The position numbers were made by a program, and so were the translations under genes. DNA of 64,000 bases from Mya arenaria (taxonomy: Eukaryota > Mollusca > Bivalvia > Myida > Myidae). The notes under the pieces are model-generated. The model made no database searches. It was not told the origin of the DNA and saw nothing but the letters and a program-made list of their open reading frames with translations. This document shows positions 42,431-55,564 of the stretch, one piece after another; positions within the stretch are counted from its first letter, which is position 1; every line of letters starts with the position of its first letter. Location: NCBI RefSeq assembly GCF_026914265.1, contig NC_069130.1, positions 682,001-746,000 of the forward strand. The letters are read 5' to 3'.

Positions 42431-43232
42431 CCCATCGCCAAGAGAGCTAGCTTTTTATAGCCGCGTGTGGTATACCTTACCATTGAACTACTTATACCCT
42501 TCACATACATATACTGTTTGGTATTTTTTTTTACAAAATTCCAAAGAACGTGGATAAATCCAAGATAAGCTCAATAACTTGCCACAAAATTACTCAGAAG
42601 GTGCGGCGAAAGAGAGATTTTAGGTTTGTATAAATGATACAAATCCACAGAAACAAGCGATGACGGTATCAATTATAATCTGGCAACTGACGTTAATGAC
42701 TTCTTTAGAGAATAATGAAAGACAGTAAGTACGAGGTTTATGTTTAAACTTTTTGCAACTTAGCTTGTTTCTGTAGTTTTTCACATAAGTTTTGACCAAA
42801 CGCGTCAGTAGACCATTTTGCATCCATACTGAATTATAAGGTTGTAATGTAGCCTGATCCTTCAGCTTCAGATATTGTGTTTTTACAATAAGTTGAAGGA
42901 AGAACAAATACACACAAAAGCATCTTTGGAAACTCCATCCGGTGAAACATTTATCATAAAAGATTTTATTCTGAAGCTTGTAATATTGCTGGCATTGATA
43001 AATGCAGATATGATGTAAGTTTTCTGTTTTTAGTTTATGTGTTTAAAGGTTACGAAAAATATAGTAGTGAGTAGATCTGACGATACCTGGTTTAGATTTG
43101 CGGTCTGGAGTCAACAAGTTCATCGAATCATAGCTGACCAAGCTTTCTTTAGACCACACTTACTCTAATCCAACCAATCGGCATTCGCTATATCGTTGTT
43201 CCATTTCTTATATACACGTTGTATCATCAGAC

Positions 43233-43289
<57 letters not shown>

Positions 43290-44444
43290 ACTCCTAAAAC
43301 AGGATTTCCTCGAGGCAAAATAGATGAACAGTTAAGCATGAAACTGTATTCAGAGGCCAAGACAATAATCTTTAATTTATCAGACATATATTTCAAACTT
43401 CTTTGATGGTCTAATAATAATCATTGAATATGATTTAAAAGCATGTTTTGGTTGAACTAACTTTATTCAAACTAGAAACACTATTTCATACTGGAACAAA
43501 AACTAAAATGGGATGTAAATAAACGAATTCAGTGGTACCTGGGTAGCTTAACATTATTTCAGTTGGTCTTTCCAGTATTTATGTGTCTAAAAATTAGTTG
43601 TTACCCCATGGGGTTTAGATGCATATTCAAAAAAAGCTATATACTATTATCATGATTTACATAATAGTTCTCACAGGTCACATTCCTCAATTTGTGTATT
43701 GATTTATTTATATGCTGATAATGAAAACTTGAGACAGTTACTGTAAACAATCGGTACATAACATCAGAACATTCCAAAACGATCCAACCCTAGTTGCAAA
43801 TTGATTATATTGATCGTTGTGAATTCCTTCTAAAAGTGGAATATGAATAGTATTATGGCGATAATATTACATCCAAACAAGAGTTAATAATACTGAAAAA
43901 ACATCACATCTTTTCCCACAAGAAAAAAATCAAACTTAAAGTGCATTTATTTGTAATGCCATACCAAATCACTTTTTCGGTTAGCTTAATTCCAACATCT
44001 GAAAATCTTTGAAAGCGTTAATAAGATAAAAACGTCAAAAACATGAACCCGTTTTTATGTAAAAATTTTTTTACAGATACTTTTAATGTCGATCTCAATA
44101 TCAATTATATAAATACAGAAAATAATATTCAATTTAGTTATTCGATCACCCGTTTCAAAAACATTTCGTCCTTGGACTCTTAACGGAATTCCAATATGGC
44201 AATTCCAGTAATGGCAAATGGGTTAAAATCCTTGCCCTGCAATGTGTACGGTTAATCTTAATACTCTAACCATAGAAAATTCGTGATAGGCCCAAACCAA
44301 AATACGCATTGTCTGCGGTAAACAAAGTTAAATGGTATTTGGATTTATGAGTCTTTAGATTAAAGAACAAGAACCAAACCTCCTTGCTTAGTCCACGTGG
44401 TCTAAGTCGAGTAGACACCTCGCGGACGTATCTATGACATAGGG

Positions 44445-44536
<92 letters not shown>

Positions 44537-46250
44537 CTCGGGTATATATGTCATAGATACGTCCACTCGTTGTCTATCCTATACTTAGGCTGAAGGCCGC
44601 AAATCGAAACCAGGTATCATCCGATCTACTTTTTGGCGTGACATTTTAAAGAAATTTGTGCGCCGGGGTTACACATTTTCACGTATGGTGATATTTGGTT
44701 TAAAATAGTGCAAATCAATAGACCACTTTATTCAAACGCAGAAAATGAAATTGAGTTGACTTAAAGACCCTGTCTTATTTTACCCTTAATAAATAATCAA
44801 AACGTCCTCAAAGATAATTGGGTTTCATTTAATTAAATTTGCACTAGCAATAAAACTTGCAACATGAAAGCGATAATCATATATCCTAATACGTATAGGA
44901 TTTTCATTTACTGTTATGAAACTAGCTTATTGTATAACAAAATCATCAATTTACATTACCTATTCGTAAAGACAGGCACACATCAATAACGTTTTAGGGC
45001 CTCTCAAAATATATTTTGGATTCGATTTTTATTGCCTGTGAACATAATTGTCAGCTCTTCAACGCTTTCAGCGCTTTCATTTTTCTTTTGGCGGGTAAAG
45101 CCCAACCCTTCAGATGGGCGATTATGTTGATATTTTGTGCTGAACGAATTTTATCCTGTACGAAATCTCCAAGAGGTTAAGAAGACTGTTTGCTGATTAT
45201 TCCTGTGCAACCACACAAAGCAGTCACTAAAACCATGTACGTAATACAGTGTATCTTTTTTAAGTATATCCTAGCGTACTCCGATAAAAAAAACAACAAC
45301 ATATTTTAGCAATTTATTTGTCAGTTATGGGTATTCATGTTTGACAGTCTATAATTGTAGTGCTTGTATTCATATGTTATCAAAATTAAGCAGATGTGTA
45401 CATGTACACAGTTTTTATTGAATATGCATAATTACAAACGTTTATAATATTCAAATCCATATCGTCCAATGGCCCAAAGCATAAACACGTCTTTTTTCAC
45501 AATATTACCCATGAGAAATAATGGCTGATATAGGTCGCACATTAAGAAAAAAATAGTATTATTTGTATATAAATAAATAATGTATAGGTTCGAACATCAG
45601 TTTATAAAAGAAACACTACAAAATTGTCAGTTGATCTTGGGACTGCAATACATCTCGTAACATCATATTATATAAATGCCCAATGGTCTCGTAAGATGTG
45701 GAGCAACGCAAACTGGAACAGCAGATTTATTGACAAACAAACTATACCGTTTGGTCAAATAAACGTATATAAATTAATATTTCCCTAGACTCATAATCTC
45801 ATAATACAAATGACAAATTGGGGGTTCAGTGGCAATTTACATTTCATTTCAACAAAGCCTGCTGGAAACAACACGGTTGTTTGCATGGTAACAAAGTGAG
45901 TGGTACAAGTGTCGTATGGTTCTTCCAGAAGAACAAACTTAACAGCGACAAAGAGCGCAAGTGCAGAAGAGTGAAGAGCAAATGGATCTTGACAAAAAGC
46001 ACATGGAGAATAAAATGGCGATAGATACATCTTTTACCGATATTTTGTAAATATATTTAATTATGCATTCATATTGTTAAGGCTGTTTTATTCATTGTTG
46101 CACTTATATATATCTAATTCATATATGATAAATGATTGGCGTACCCATCTCACATAATTTTATAATTGCATCCATTAAATATGGAACAAACGTTCATTTC
46201 GGACGTTATTAACATTTCATACACCATAAGAAAAGGTCATAGGGTCAACC
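42431..46250. other. Unassigned intergenic DNA between genes B and C
   Basis: No recognised gene. Contains two AT microsatellites and inverted repeats (separate entries). A 68-codon frame at 45818-46024 lies in a locally less AT-rich patch and is Lys/Arg/Trp-rich at its end; I see no domain and cannot call it a gene. The 42620-42913 minus frame is likewise unsupported. Confidence 0.5.
43070..44630. repeat. Inverted repeat pair enclosing two AT arrays
   Basis: 43070-43103 matches the reverse complement of 44597-44630 with about three differences in 34 bases. Inside are (AT)n arrays at 43234-43287 and 44446-44534. The second array is flanked by a perfect 18-base inverted repeat (44424-44441 and 44547-44564; sequence GGACGTATCTATGACATA). 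It may be one degraded transposon or two related foldback elements. Confidence 0.7.
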
Positions 46251-46355
46251 ATGTTGCCGTTATCATGTAACTAAATTTATCGTGTTTACAATAGGAGGTC
46301 ACCAGATGGTCACCAGATGATAATGAATCGTGGTCGAATTATACCAGGAGAAAAT
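46250..46355 (+). promoter_or_regulatory. Gene C proximal upstream region
   Basis: Only the last ~100 bases resemble genes A and B: TATCATGTAACT, then AGGAGGTCACCAGATGGTCACCAGATG (a small tandem duplication), then AATCGTGGTCGAATTATACC. An in-frame ATG at 46317 lies exactly 13 codons before the chosen start, as in gene B. Confidence 0.5.
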
Positions 46356-48112
46356 ATGGCGGTGAGATTTATTTTAATGCACTTTTTATTTTATGTATAC
46401 ATATAAACATTTTTTATCTGATCGACGAACCAAAATAGATTTATTCATTTTACACTAACACAAACTCATCGAACAAAGCACGAAAAACTGTTCACAAAAT
46501 ATTTTTGAAATGGAACTGCTGTTGCTGAACTTTTATCTTTACCTGTAGTTACACTATACATTTTTGAAAACATGCATTGTCACTAGGGTAATGGCTTACA
46601 TCTTACCATTACTTAGTCACGCTGTCTGCATTGCTATTTTTTTAAAAATTCTTGACCGACGAGTTTAACAGTTAAATATACCGTTTTGTCCCAAAAACAA
46701 TGTTAAGCATAGCGTGTGGAAATTTCATAGGCGATCCCAGTCCACCCGTTAGGTTTTTAGAATGCTGTCCCAGGTTCTTATCAGGTGACAGGATTTGCAG
46801 TAAAAATAAGTGACGTTCATAATGTCTTTGAGTTCTAACCTATAAAAAACTACCATATTTACAATCCTTACATAAGCAAAACCCAATGGCAGGATTGGAC
46901 CTTACGCAAACTGTTTCTATGTGTGGCATGGGGCTTGACTGCAGTGACCAAGGGAGATTACCCATGTGTTTGTAACTACAGTCCTAGCGCCGAGATCTTT
47001 CCTGATGTTAGTAACACGTTTATTGGATGGGCTATTTTCAATTGTATTTCTTGTTTGTAATGATAGCTGATTTCTACTGGTTTGTTTTTCTATTTTATTA
47101 GAACATTTAATTAATTCAAGTCCTGAAACTCTTACCAAATGAAAACCAATTATATAAGAAAGAGGCACAGAATACTACAATACAACAAACATTACACAAA
47201 TTTCAAAATATCGTCCGGAAACCGCGTGAAAAAACTAACTCGGGGTAGATCAGTTGGTGGGCGCTTTAGCTCTATTTTACACTTTTACACTTTTTTATGT
47301 AAAACAGATGAGTGGCCAAAGTCAACCCGTCGGCAGTCTGTCAGAGTCCGATTGTCGACCCAAGGCTCCCGGTACTGGGATGGCTGAATGGGTGGCCATA
47401 CTATTTCAACAACAGGTTGTAATACTTGAGTTCCTAATTAACAACTATACACTATACAATCGAATGCAGCTGGTTCTATTTAACCATATCTGCAGTAGTT
47501 TTCTCTGTTTTCCTTAATTAATTAATTAATTAATTATCATATCAAAACGGTAAGCAGAGCTTTTAACATGCAACAATTAGCGTTAAGATATTTTAACGGT
47601 TTTCACTTATACACGGGCTAATTATTGAACACTGTCATTGACAATATGGTACAAACAGTTACTACAATAACTACTCTTGGAAACATACAACTGTTACTTA
47701 TTCTTTTTAAAATATTGATTATCCTATTTTAATGGCCGTTGAAGTTCATATGTAGTGTATGTATGTACTGAATAATGGAATTCGATTTGCTGCATCAACG
47801 TTAATTTCAAGGTAATAACACACTGAATGTCTAATTCATCAACATATGTAAGCATTATTATTTTGTAGAAATAACACGATTGTTTATATATGTTTATTTT
47901 AAATATTATAACTACTATTAATTTTATTAAATCATCAATAAGTTACTGATTGTAAGAAAAGTTGTAATAAATCAGATCATATTTCAAATCGAGAAATTGG
48001 TTGCTGTGTTTTTCAACTATTCTATTTTAATCATTTAAGATTGGTTTCGTGGCAAACAGCTCTGATATACAGCTCCAAAACTGTCAAGGGAAAGCTCCTA
48101 CAACCGAACACA
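46356..48112 (+). CDS. Gene C exons 1-4: signal peptide and SH3b-like domain
   Basis: Starts Met-Ala, exon 2 DWTLRKLFLCVAWGLTAV then TKGDYPCVCNYSPSAEIFPD; exon 3 MSGQSQPVGSLSESDCRPK with AEWVAILFQQQ; exon 4 IGFVANSSDIQLQNCQG. Substitutions are many but preserve cysteines, the GSL/GTL turn, the EWVAI strand and GFVANSS, which argues for selection on a folded domain. SH3b assignment is inference. Confidence 0.76.
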
Positions 48113-51100
48113 GTATGTATCCAGTATGTACATTGGTTAAAATGTACTTGTTCACTGTCTTATTTCCTAGATTAAGAATATTCGTTAAATTTTATTTTGC
48201 CATATTTGTACACGTTAAAAAATCGTATCACGTCAAATAAGGCATCTACTTTATAATCCATGTAATACATAAGTTATATGAACGAAAAATATAGGGGTAA
48301 CATATAGTTGCCGCATCGCCCTACTGTCCGTCCCACAGTTCTCTGCAAACGATTTGAAAGACTTCAAAATTACTTGACACAAATCCTCTGAACATTGAAA
48401 TGCAATGTTTCTGTTCATCATATATTCAGTAGCGTTATAACTGAAAAGCTGGTATTTTAAATTAATACATATATATATATTCAAATTTGCTATCTCCTTC
48501 AGAATAATAACCCTGTTGTGGAGCATTTGATGGTATTGTTGACTATAGTTACAACGACCTAAGCAATTACTTCACTAACAACTGAATTTTTTAACTCTTT
48601 CTAAAACCATCATGTCTGAAACCAAAGTCCTCAACTGTGTCAACATCTGCAAAGTCATCGTCTATGACAATATACTCCGTTACGACAATATAATCGTAAA
48701 GGTCTTTCACCCCTGAAGACTTATATATTCATAGTGACGATTTCATCAATGATACGAAATTAATTGAGGCCGCAACTCCCCTCACCACCTGCGTACCTTA
48801 AACTCCTTCATGTTTTACCTGAACCAGTTGTTACAAATACAAAATATAGCATCTCTACAATGACGATATTTTCCATCTTAAAATGATTGCTCGCAGCGTT
48901 ATTACCAGTATGCCGTACATAACATATGATTTCCTAGAACAATAAAATGTTGCATTTTGCCATGTTTATATATCAAAAAGTGGAAACAATTTCATATAAA
49001 ACATTGATTTCTTCCGTATACGTTTAATATAGCTACAATAAGTTCAGCAACTCAATTAACTACAGTAGGGATGACTACGTCTACCGAAATTCCAACTAAA
49101 ATGAAAACTTCTTCAACAAAAACATCAACGGAAGTGCCAACGACAAAAACGACAAAAACGAACATAACGACTGTGCCAATGACAACACAATCTATGTCAT
49201 CACTCCCAGCAACTACGTCACAATCAACAACCACCTTGGCCAAAACGACACCATCCTCAACTATGTCAACAACCGCAATGCCATCGTCTACTGCTACATC
49301 TGCCTCCATGACAACTACACAGTCGCAAATGTCTACAACACCAGTCCCTGGAAGCAAGTATAACCTGTATACTAATCTTTATGCATGTCATCGACGATAC
49401 ACAGCTCAGTTGGTATTATATATTAACGTTCTTATTTACCCCTTAGATGTTTAAATAATAAAAGGTTACCATGCTACCATGCCAATCTATAGATGACAAA
49501 TTGTGAAAAGAACTATGATTTTCTTTAAAGTTTACACTTGTGATATAATCCGGTTTTATGCTGGAACGTTGTTGATAGCAAACCTTGTCTATCCTAAATA
49601 TTTGCATTTTTTAAAATGCGAAATATAGCATTTAGAAATACACAACACATGTTTCTTGTTTGTGATTTTTTTTGTTTTTGTGCTCTATGTCTTTGGCGTT
49701 TGTACCATTAAACGGGGTTTATATTTAAACTTTTGGTTACTGAGCTTGCTTCTGTAGTTATTCATAAAAATATCAAGAAAATGTTTTTTTTGTTTTAGCA
49801 CAGTACGGCTGCTCTCAGCGCTATTACCAGTATGCAGCACATGACGACGGCGTCCTATTTACGGTGGACAAAACCTGCTTTGAGCTTGTCCCCACACGTC
49901 ACTCGTGGGCGTTAGCGGAAAACGACTGCAGAAACCGAGGAGGACATCTTGCTACCATCGACAGCGCTATGAAACAAAGCGCCATCTATCAGGTGGTGAA
50001 AACGTACCAAGGCTCTAATGTCTGGATTGGTCTGCATGATATTAACGTTGAGGAAAACTTTGAATGGACGTCAGGTATGTACAAGAATCACAAGAACTGC
50101 CTTTTCAGTTATGTGCATGATTAGGTGTTTAATTTCCTATACATGTGTTTCCTTATTTTAGTGAACTAGTCACAACAAGCTCTAAAGTAAGAATGGAGTG
50201 GATACTAGTGGTTGAAATCGGACGGAGTGAATATTTCGATCCAACATTAATTTCATTATCGAAACTGAATAATATTTACAACAAAGAGCAGTTGCCAAAA
50301 TTTCCTGAAGGAATATTAAAAGTTACAGAGTTAGTAGGTGACCCGATATGGGATATACGGAGCAAAGAAAATCATCCTATATCGTTTCCTGCGCCCCGTA
50401 GATCCCATGTCGGGTCAGTTACTAACCCTGTAACGTTTATATCACGTCGACAACCTGTTTAAATGTTTTATTCATTCATGGGATTATTCATCGGAATCGG
50501 AAAATAGACGCCATTTTGGAACGATATTATTTTTGTGACCCACTATGGAAAAATATGGACCAATGGCGTTGCGTTTTTTTATGTTTCAGGCGAGATATAT
50601 ATTCATATTATATAAAATTACATCCAGCAAATCAGAAATACCACATTGTTTTGAAGATTATTCATAACGTGTTTAAATACTGATGTTTGGTAAAAATCAT
50701 TATGAATGTTCATCGGACATTTCAATAAAAGTTATCTAACATAATTCTAATTATCTCCTGACCGTAATCGATATTAAAAAATATAAATGGATTTTCGCCA
50801 ACTGCAAACATTCGATTTTTCGACATCATTTGATCATCGTTTAATCACTACTGAACGAGTATGAATATTATTGTTTGCAAAATGATTTTGTGAATTATTC
50901 TTTGCGAAGTATGGTGTATAAATTTATAATGGAATTCCGATGTATCCGATGGTTGTTTTAAACGTTTGCCTTAAGTACAATGCGCTGCGTTCAATGACTC
51001 GAACTAGAAATACTGAAGAACGAGCACATTTTCCATTTAAATGAATGTATGTCTCTGCGGACTGTTTGTGGTGCTTTTACGCTTGTGTCTCTCGTTCAGT

Positions 51101-53957
51101 TTCGGTTTCGCCCCCTGCCTTGTGCCTCTAAATAGTGTTTATATTTGATTGTTTGACTTCAGGACTAGACCCTGTATCTTTCATTGTATTATCAAAATAT
51201 CGAGTATGCTAACATTTTGTTATTAAAAACAATGTTTTAAAGGAAAACAATTGTCTTATAAATAAACAACCATTGCTGTTTTCTTTTTTAATATAATAGT
51301 AACACAATATGCAATGCAAGGATAAGCAATTATAGAGTTATGGAGTCCACGAAGAGAACAAGCAAACCCATGATCCAAATGAAAAAAAATAGTTCGATTT
51401 GATCTTATTTAGGTGAAGTGGTGAATTACACAAACTGGTACCCTGGACGCAAGAACGTCTTTCTCCACTTTAGTCAGGACTGTGTTTCCGTATGGCTGGG
51501 TACCCACCTTGGTCGTTGGGAGGACGAATCGTGTTCGCAAACCCACGCCTACCTGTGCGAGTTCCGTATGTCGATACTTAAATAGATATAAAAACTTTTC
51601 GATGAACATGGTACAACTTGTATTATGTATAAAAATATCATATAAATATAGCTGTTTGCGTCAGTGTAAGGGATGGTCTTGTCTAATTCAAATATTTTTT
51701 TCTCTAAATTATAATTGTTGTGTTGTATCTATTCTGTTGAAATAAGACGAATTCAATAAATAGAGAATACTAAGTAATTGGTCATTCGTATTTATGAAAC
51801 CAGCGTTGTATTATTAAAAATCAATCCTTAGTGTGATTTCATCAATATAAGTAAACTAGTTTACATAGGGCGTATTGAATGAACACGAATGTGATTTTTT
51901 ATTTATATCATATATACGTACTTGTTATGATACACGTTATGTCTGTAATATATATAATTGTGTTATTTCATGATGGGGGTGTCATTTATTAAATAAAACA
52001 AACATATTTATGTGGAGTCTTATCTTTTACTGTATTAAATAACTGTGTATTACTTAGGATACTATCAAGTGTAAGGTACTGTACCGATAAATTTCATATG
52101 AACGTTTGCAAACAATACGTGGTGGTTTGTTGCTTTACAAAGTATGGGTTCTTCGAAGTTCAAATATTCGACGGTGATAAACCTTTAAAAGGATTTGTAC
52201 TTCTTACTGGTTCGTATCTTGTACAATGCTCATACTTGTTTTCTCTTACAGCGGGTGTGCCATCGAGTCAGACGTACACAACATCTGCACCCGGATCGGA
52301 CGGTACGTGACCAAAACGATCACGTGTTTTCCATTAAATTGCATTATTTGTATATTGAAACGTTTAGTGATACGGAATTGACCTATTCATCGCATTTAGA
52401 GCACGAGCAGATATCTTAAAACTTTAAAACTTCCTATCAATATAAGGCATGTACACACTAAAGTACATTATTGTTTTTTTTCAAAGAAAACACTCTTACA
52501 AAACCATGTTCCCAGAGACGCACACCTTACATAAAACGTTAAGGTTTACAATAACGTCCAGTATAATGCCTGGCTCAAATTTCTCAAAACTTCTTAAGCT
52601 TAACAGGTTTAAGAAGCTTTTTTCAATCAGCCAAAATACATACTTAACTTGATTTGTTTTAAAAGAAAAATTGTTTATTGTGATTATCATGAAGATAATT
52701 CCTATCTCAGGTACCAAAACCATTAAAAAGGGAAAAAAATACGCAAATTATTGAAAAACGATTGACAAACGCTTAGCTTAATCGTGTTTTAAGGGACTTA
52801 AGAAGTTTCGAGAAGTTTTGGTCAGGGGACTGCAGTAACTGTTCTTGTAATAGTAGTGTACATCATTTATTTTACATATAAATAATCAGAAAGAAAACTG
52901 ATACCAATTCATATGGGTTCACAAGTCATCAACGTTTGACATTATTGCAAATGGCTAGAAGGAATAACAATCTAATTTATACATCTGATACGTTTTAATT
53001 TCACTGGAAGGGTTTACCAGAAAATGTATTGCAGCGGACAAGTATTAAATAATATACATGTACAATTTGTTTTATATCTTAATGGAAAGTTATAGCAAAA
53101 ATTTATTTTCTAGGAAACACACATCTCTGTTCACCTCAAGTACGGAACCTTGCTCAACGCTATGGTACTGCACTTGTCCAGCACGACAAGAGCTGCTATG
53201 AACTGCTGCACAACCAGGTAGATTTAGTTTTACTATGTTTTTATTTTAGCTCGTTTGTTTAGGCAGCTTAAGCTGAAAGGAATTTATCTCCATGCCTGTT
53301 CACCTTTTGAAAGGGATAAAGAACCTGTCCACTCGACACTCCCTAGCCTCAAAAGTATGTAACATGGCGAGTGACTTTCTAAAAATGTTTATTTTGGAAC
53401 TACGCTGATTAGGCGCATAGCGTAGTGAGAGCGCACTCGCTATTTACTTAGGTGATCCGGGTTTGCTTCCCGGTAATGGCGCATGTGGATTTTGTTGGTG
53501 GTCACCAAGCCGAACAATCTTTAATTCCCCCGAGTTCTCTTGTTTCATCGACAACACAAAATCACACTCTCGTGTTTCAGCTTGCAAATGAGAAGGACAC
53601 AGCATTGTACTGCTAATATGACAATAAACTATTAAGTGTAACTTTGAATTTAGGTAACATGGGGTCATGCTGAGCAACTGTGTAAACAGGCAGGCGGGCA
53701 CCTAGCCAATATTGGTGATGCATCTGAGCAAGCTTACATACAGGACTTCATGATGAAGCACAATCCAAACAGAGCTGTCTGGATCGGACTTAATGACCAC
53801 TACACAGAAGGACAGTTCCACTGGACTAACGGTAGGTACAACGTTCATCATCATTATTATCATTATCATCATTATCATCATTATCATCATGATCCTCCTT
53901 CTCCTCCTCCTCCTCCTTTTCCTCATCATCATCATAACCACCACCACCACCACCACC

Positions 53958-53989
<32 letters not shown>

Positions 53990-55528
53990 CAACAACACCA
54001 TTATAATCCTAATCATAAATCAACACCACCACCACACTGCTTTAGTAAATACAAGCGAAAAAAGAGATAGAGAATATTCGTCATATCATTGACTGGACAT
54101 TGATCTGAGCAAGTAAAGGAGTCTTGTTCGTCCTTAATTCTTTCCCTTGTGTAGATGCGTTTCTGGACACTCACGCTCGGGCGAGGCCCATTCAGCAAGT
54201 GTGTATTCCTTCTGGTTCATTTCGCACAAAACTACAATAATTCATTTGGCCTGGAATGTACATGTCACTACAACTTCTTCATGATAAGGTATGGCTACAG
54301 GGTTCGTCTCTGATGTCTTTATGGTACAATTCATCAAGTTTATCAAGGTGTTTGCTCACAGGTGCCGCGGTGACATACACCAATTGGATAGCCGGACATC
54401 AGGATAACTTTGTAAACCACAACATAGAGGACTGCGTTGCCTTAATACCTTACAAGAACGGCACGTGGGACGACATCTCTTGTGGGAGCCAAGGATTCTT
54501 CGGGGACTCGGGAGAGACCCATCTTGGATTCTGCGAATACCGTTAGTATTGTATTGTTCACTATTGGTGGACATATATTTGTAAGTTAAATACTGATCGG
54601 TGCATACAAAACGCTGTAAATATGAGTGCCGACGTTTACCCAATGAGATATTGTTTAGATTTTAAAGTATTTCAAATATCCTAGAGATTCAGATATATGC
54701 CATATATTTAAGGCACTCAATTATGAATGCTTCTGTGGTCCACTTCTTGCACTCTTAAGTTGATACCATTATCAGTGCTTAAGTTGATAGAGAATTGCAA
54801 AATAAACAAACAAACAAACAAACATAAAATAAACTATAACCAAATCTAAATATACCAATTCCCAGAAATTGAAAACCCCATGTTCCTAATTAGTATGTAA
54901 AATCTTGTGACTAAATATGACCGGAATTGTTTCATTTTGGAAGCTTGTTTGGCGGCTTCCAGAGTATGATATCCTTCGTTGATTTTAAGACTAATTGATT
55001 AGTCTGTTTTATTCCAGTTTATTACCAACGAACCAACAGGTTCAAGACAAGAAGTCAGTACTTCTTATTCAGTGGGCAACACATGACCGATAAAAAACAA
55101 TATAAAAATAGCAAACACGAAAATACTGGTCAGAAAAAACGAAATAACATATACAGCTTACTAAGAATTGACTATCGTTCACAAAACTGGTATGTTTAAA
55201 TCAATGGTTAAACTGTTCATTGACTGTTCAAATGAGGTAGTCCAAAAATTCATGGAAGGGAAATCATTGATACATGTGTTTACTCTGAGTGTGTTGTGTT
55301 GGTCCAATTTGAGATTGGCTTTACCATTAGAATAGAGTCAACTTAAGTCAAATCTGTGTCTAATTATATCTAAAAGGAGGAAATTGGAGTTCAATATATA
55401 TTATTTAACAACCTTTGTCGTTTATACCAGACTTAAGCTTGAGACTCTGATAAATGACACTTAAATATAAATTGTTGTATATTGCAGCTGTCATGGCGGG
55501 AGTTGCAGGGGCAGTACTGGTTGGATAA
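46356..55528 (+). CDS. Gene C: secreted SH3b-like/mucin/dual C-type lectin protein
   Basis: Predicted exons: 46356-46361, 46893-47006, 47308-47415, 48040-48112, 49033-49353, 49799-50074, 51413-51565, 52252-52302, 53114-53217, 53654-53831, 54362-54541, 55488-55528. Total 1605 nt, 534 residues, same phases as A and B. Residue map: signal peptide about 1-22, SH3b-like 23-95, Thr-rich 101-207, lectin domain 1 to 350, linker to 367, lectin domain 2 to 521, tail. The N-terminal half is the most diverged of the three copies, whereas exon 7 onward is nearly identical to gene B, introns included. The GC donor is at 49354. Intron 4 holds a decayed extra exon 5/6 copy. Confidence 0.83.
47513..47536. repeat. 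Short TTAA microsatellite
   Basis: About six TTAA units in gene C intron 3. Confidence 0.9.
48548..48922 (+). pseudogene. Decayed duplicate of exons 5 and 6 in gene C intron 4
   Basis: 48541-48586 reproduces the exon 5 acceptor and start (CTATAG, TTACAACGACCTAAG...) but reads a stop in the fourth codon. 48601-48670 resembles the exon 5 end (CTAAAACCATCATG, TCCTCAACTGTGTCAACA, GTCATCGTCTA). 48884-48922 matches the exon 6 start (GATTGCTCGCAGCG, TATTACCAGTATGCCG). The pieces are in gene order, so this is a decayed partial internal duplication just upstream of the working exon 5. Confidence 0.75.
49033..49353 (+). CDS. Gene C exon 5: Thr/Ser-rich mucin-like stalk
   Basis: 321 nt, phase 1-1, about 107 residues, Thr/Ser/Met/Pro-rich with Lys-Thr repeats in the first half. 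The last third (STMSTTAMPSSTATSASM..., ending STTPVPG) is close to A and B. Same GGAA|GCAAGT end. The antisense frame 49052-49357 is a shadow. Confidence 0.81.
49635..49770 (+). repeat. Dispersed repeat in gene C intron 5
   Basis: TGTTTCTTGTTTGTGATTTT, GTCTTTGGCGTTTGTACC and GCTTGCTTCTGTAG match the reverse complement of 11688-11782 and resemble 61120-61265. Confidence 0.7.
49799..51565 (+). CDS. Gene C exons 6-7: C-type lectin domain 1
   Basis: Exons 49799-50074 and 51413-51565. Exon 6 begins QYGCSQRYYQYAAHDDG (Gln replaces the Glu of A and B) and continues as in B; exon 7 has NYTNWYPGRKN, QDCVSVWL, RWEDESC, LCEF. Conserved cysteines and WIGL present; WYPG/WED as in the other copies. Confidence 0.9.
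50310..50600 (-). mobile_element. Insertion of dispersed repeat in gene C intron 6
   Basis: Gene B intron 6 has CAGTTGCC/GAGTTGCC followed directly by the GCAAATCA..AATACCACATTGTTTTG block (35938-36020); gene C has about 290 extra bases between these. The extra part (50330-50565) is the reverse complement of the 1480-1710 element. The open frame 50145-50462 runs into it and is not a host gene. Confidence 0.72.
51050..51190 (+). repeat. Dispersed repeat in gene C intron 6
   Basis: Counterpart of 20370-20640 and 36330-36450: CTTGTGTCTCTCGTTCAG, GTTTATATTTGATTGTTTGA, CAGGACTAGACCCTG. Confidence 0.72.
52252..52302 (+). CDS. Gene C exon 8: interdomain linker
   Basis: 51 nt, phase 1-1, identical to gene B exon 8 (GVPSSQTYTTSAPGSD). 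Confidence 0.8.
53114..54541 (+). CDS. Gene C exons 9-11: C-type lectin domain 2
   Basis: Exons 53114-53217, 53654-53831 and 54362-54541. The predicted protein is essentially that of gene B, with Ser for Arg in SCGSQGFFG the difference I noticed. WIGLNDHY, HQD, WDDISC and FCEY present. CGT TAG spans the exon 11 donor (54541-54546). Confidence 0.91.
53405..53630 (+). mobile_element. tRNA-derived SINE, gene C intron 9
   Basis: Same element and position as in A and B, nearly identical to B (38700-38935). Confidence 0.75.
53845..54035. repeat. Compound trinucleotide microsatellite
   Basis: ATC/ATT, TCC, CAC, CAA and CAC runs, same order as in gene B with slightly more CAC and CAA units. Begins just after the exon 10 donor. 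Confidence 0.95.
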
Positions 55529-55561
55529 ACAGGATAGTTCATAATATTGATGCGAAATAAA
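55488..55561 (+). CDS. Gene C exon 12: hydrophobic C-terminus and polyadenylation signal
   Basis: Coding part 55488-55528, PVMAGVAGAVLVG then TAA; AATAAA at 55556-55561. Same exon as in A and B. Confidence 0.76.
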
Positions 55562-55564
55562 GAC

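Noticed and set aside
45818..46024. 68-codon basic frame upstream of gene C
   Set aside because: Locally higher GC but no recognised domain, no splice partners and an equally long frame on the other strand.
50145..50462. 105-codon frame in gene C intron 6
   Set aside because: Its second half lies in a dispersed repeat inserted relative to gene B and its first half is intron sequence without a matching frame in B.
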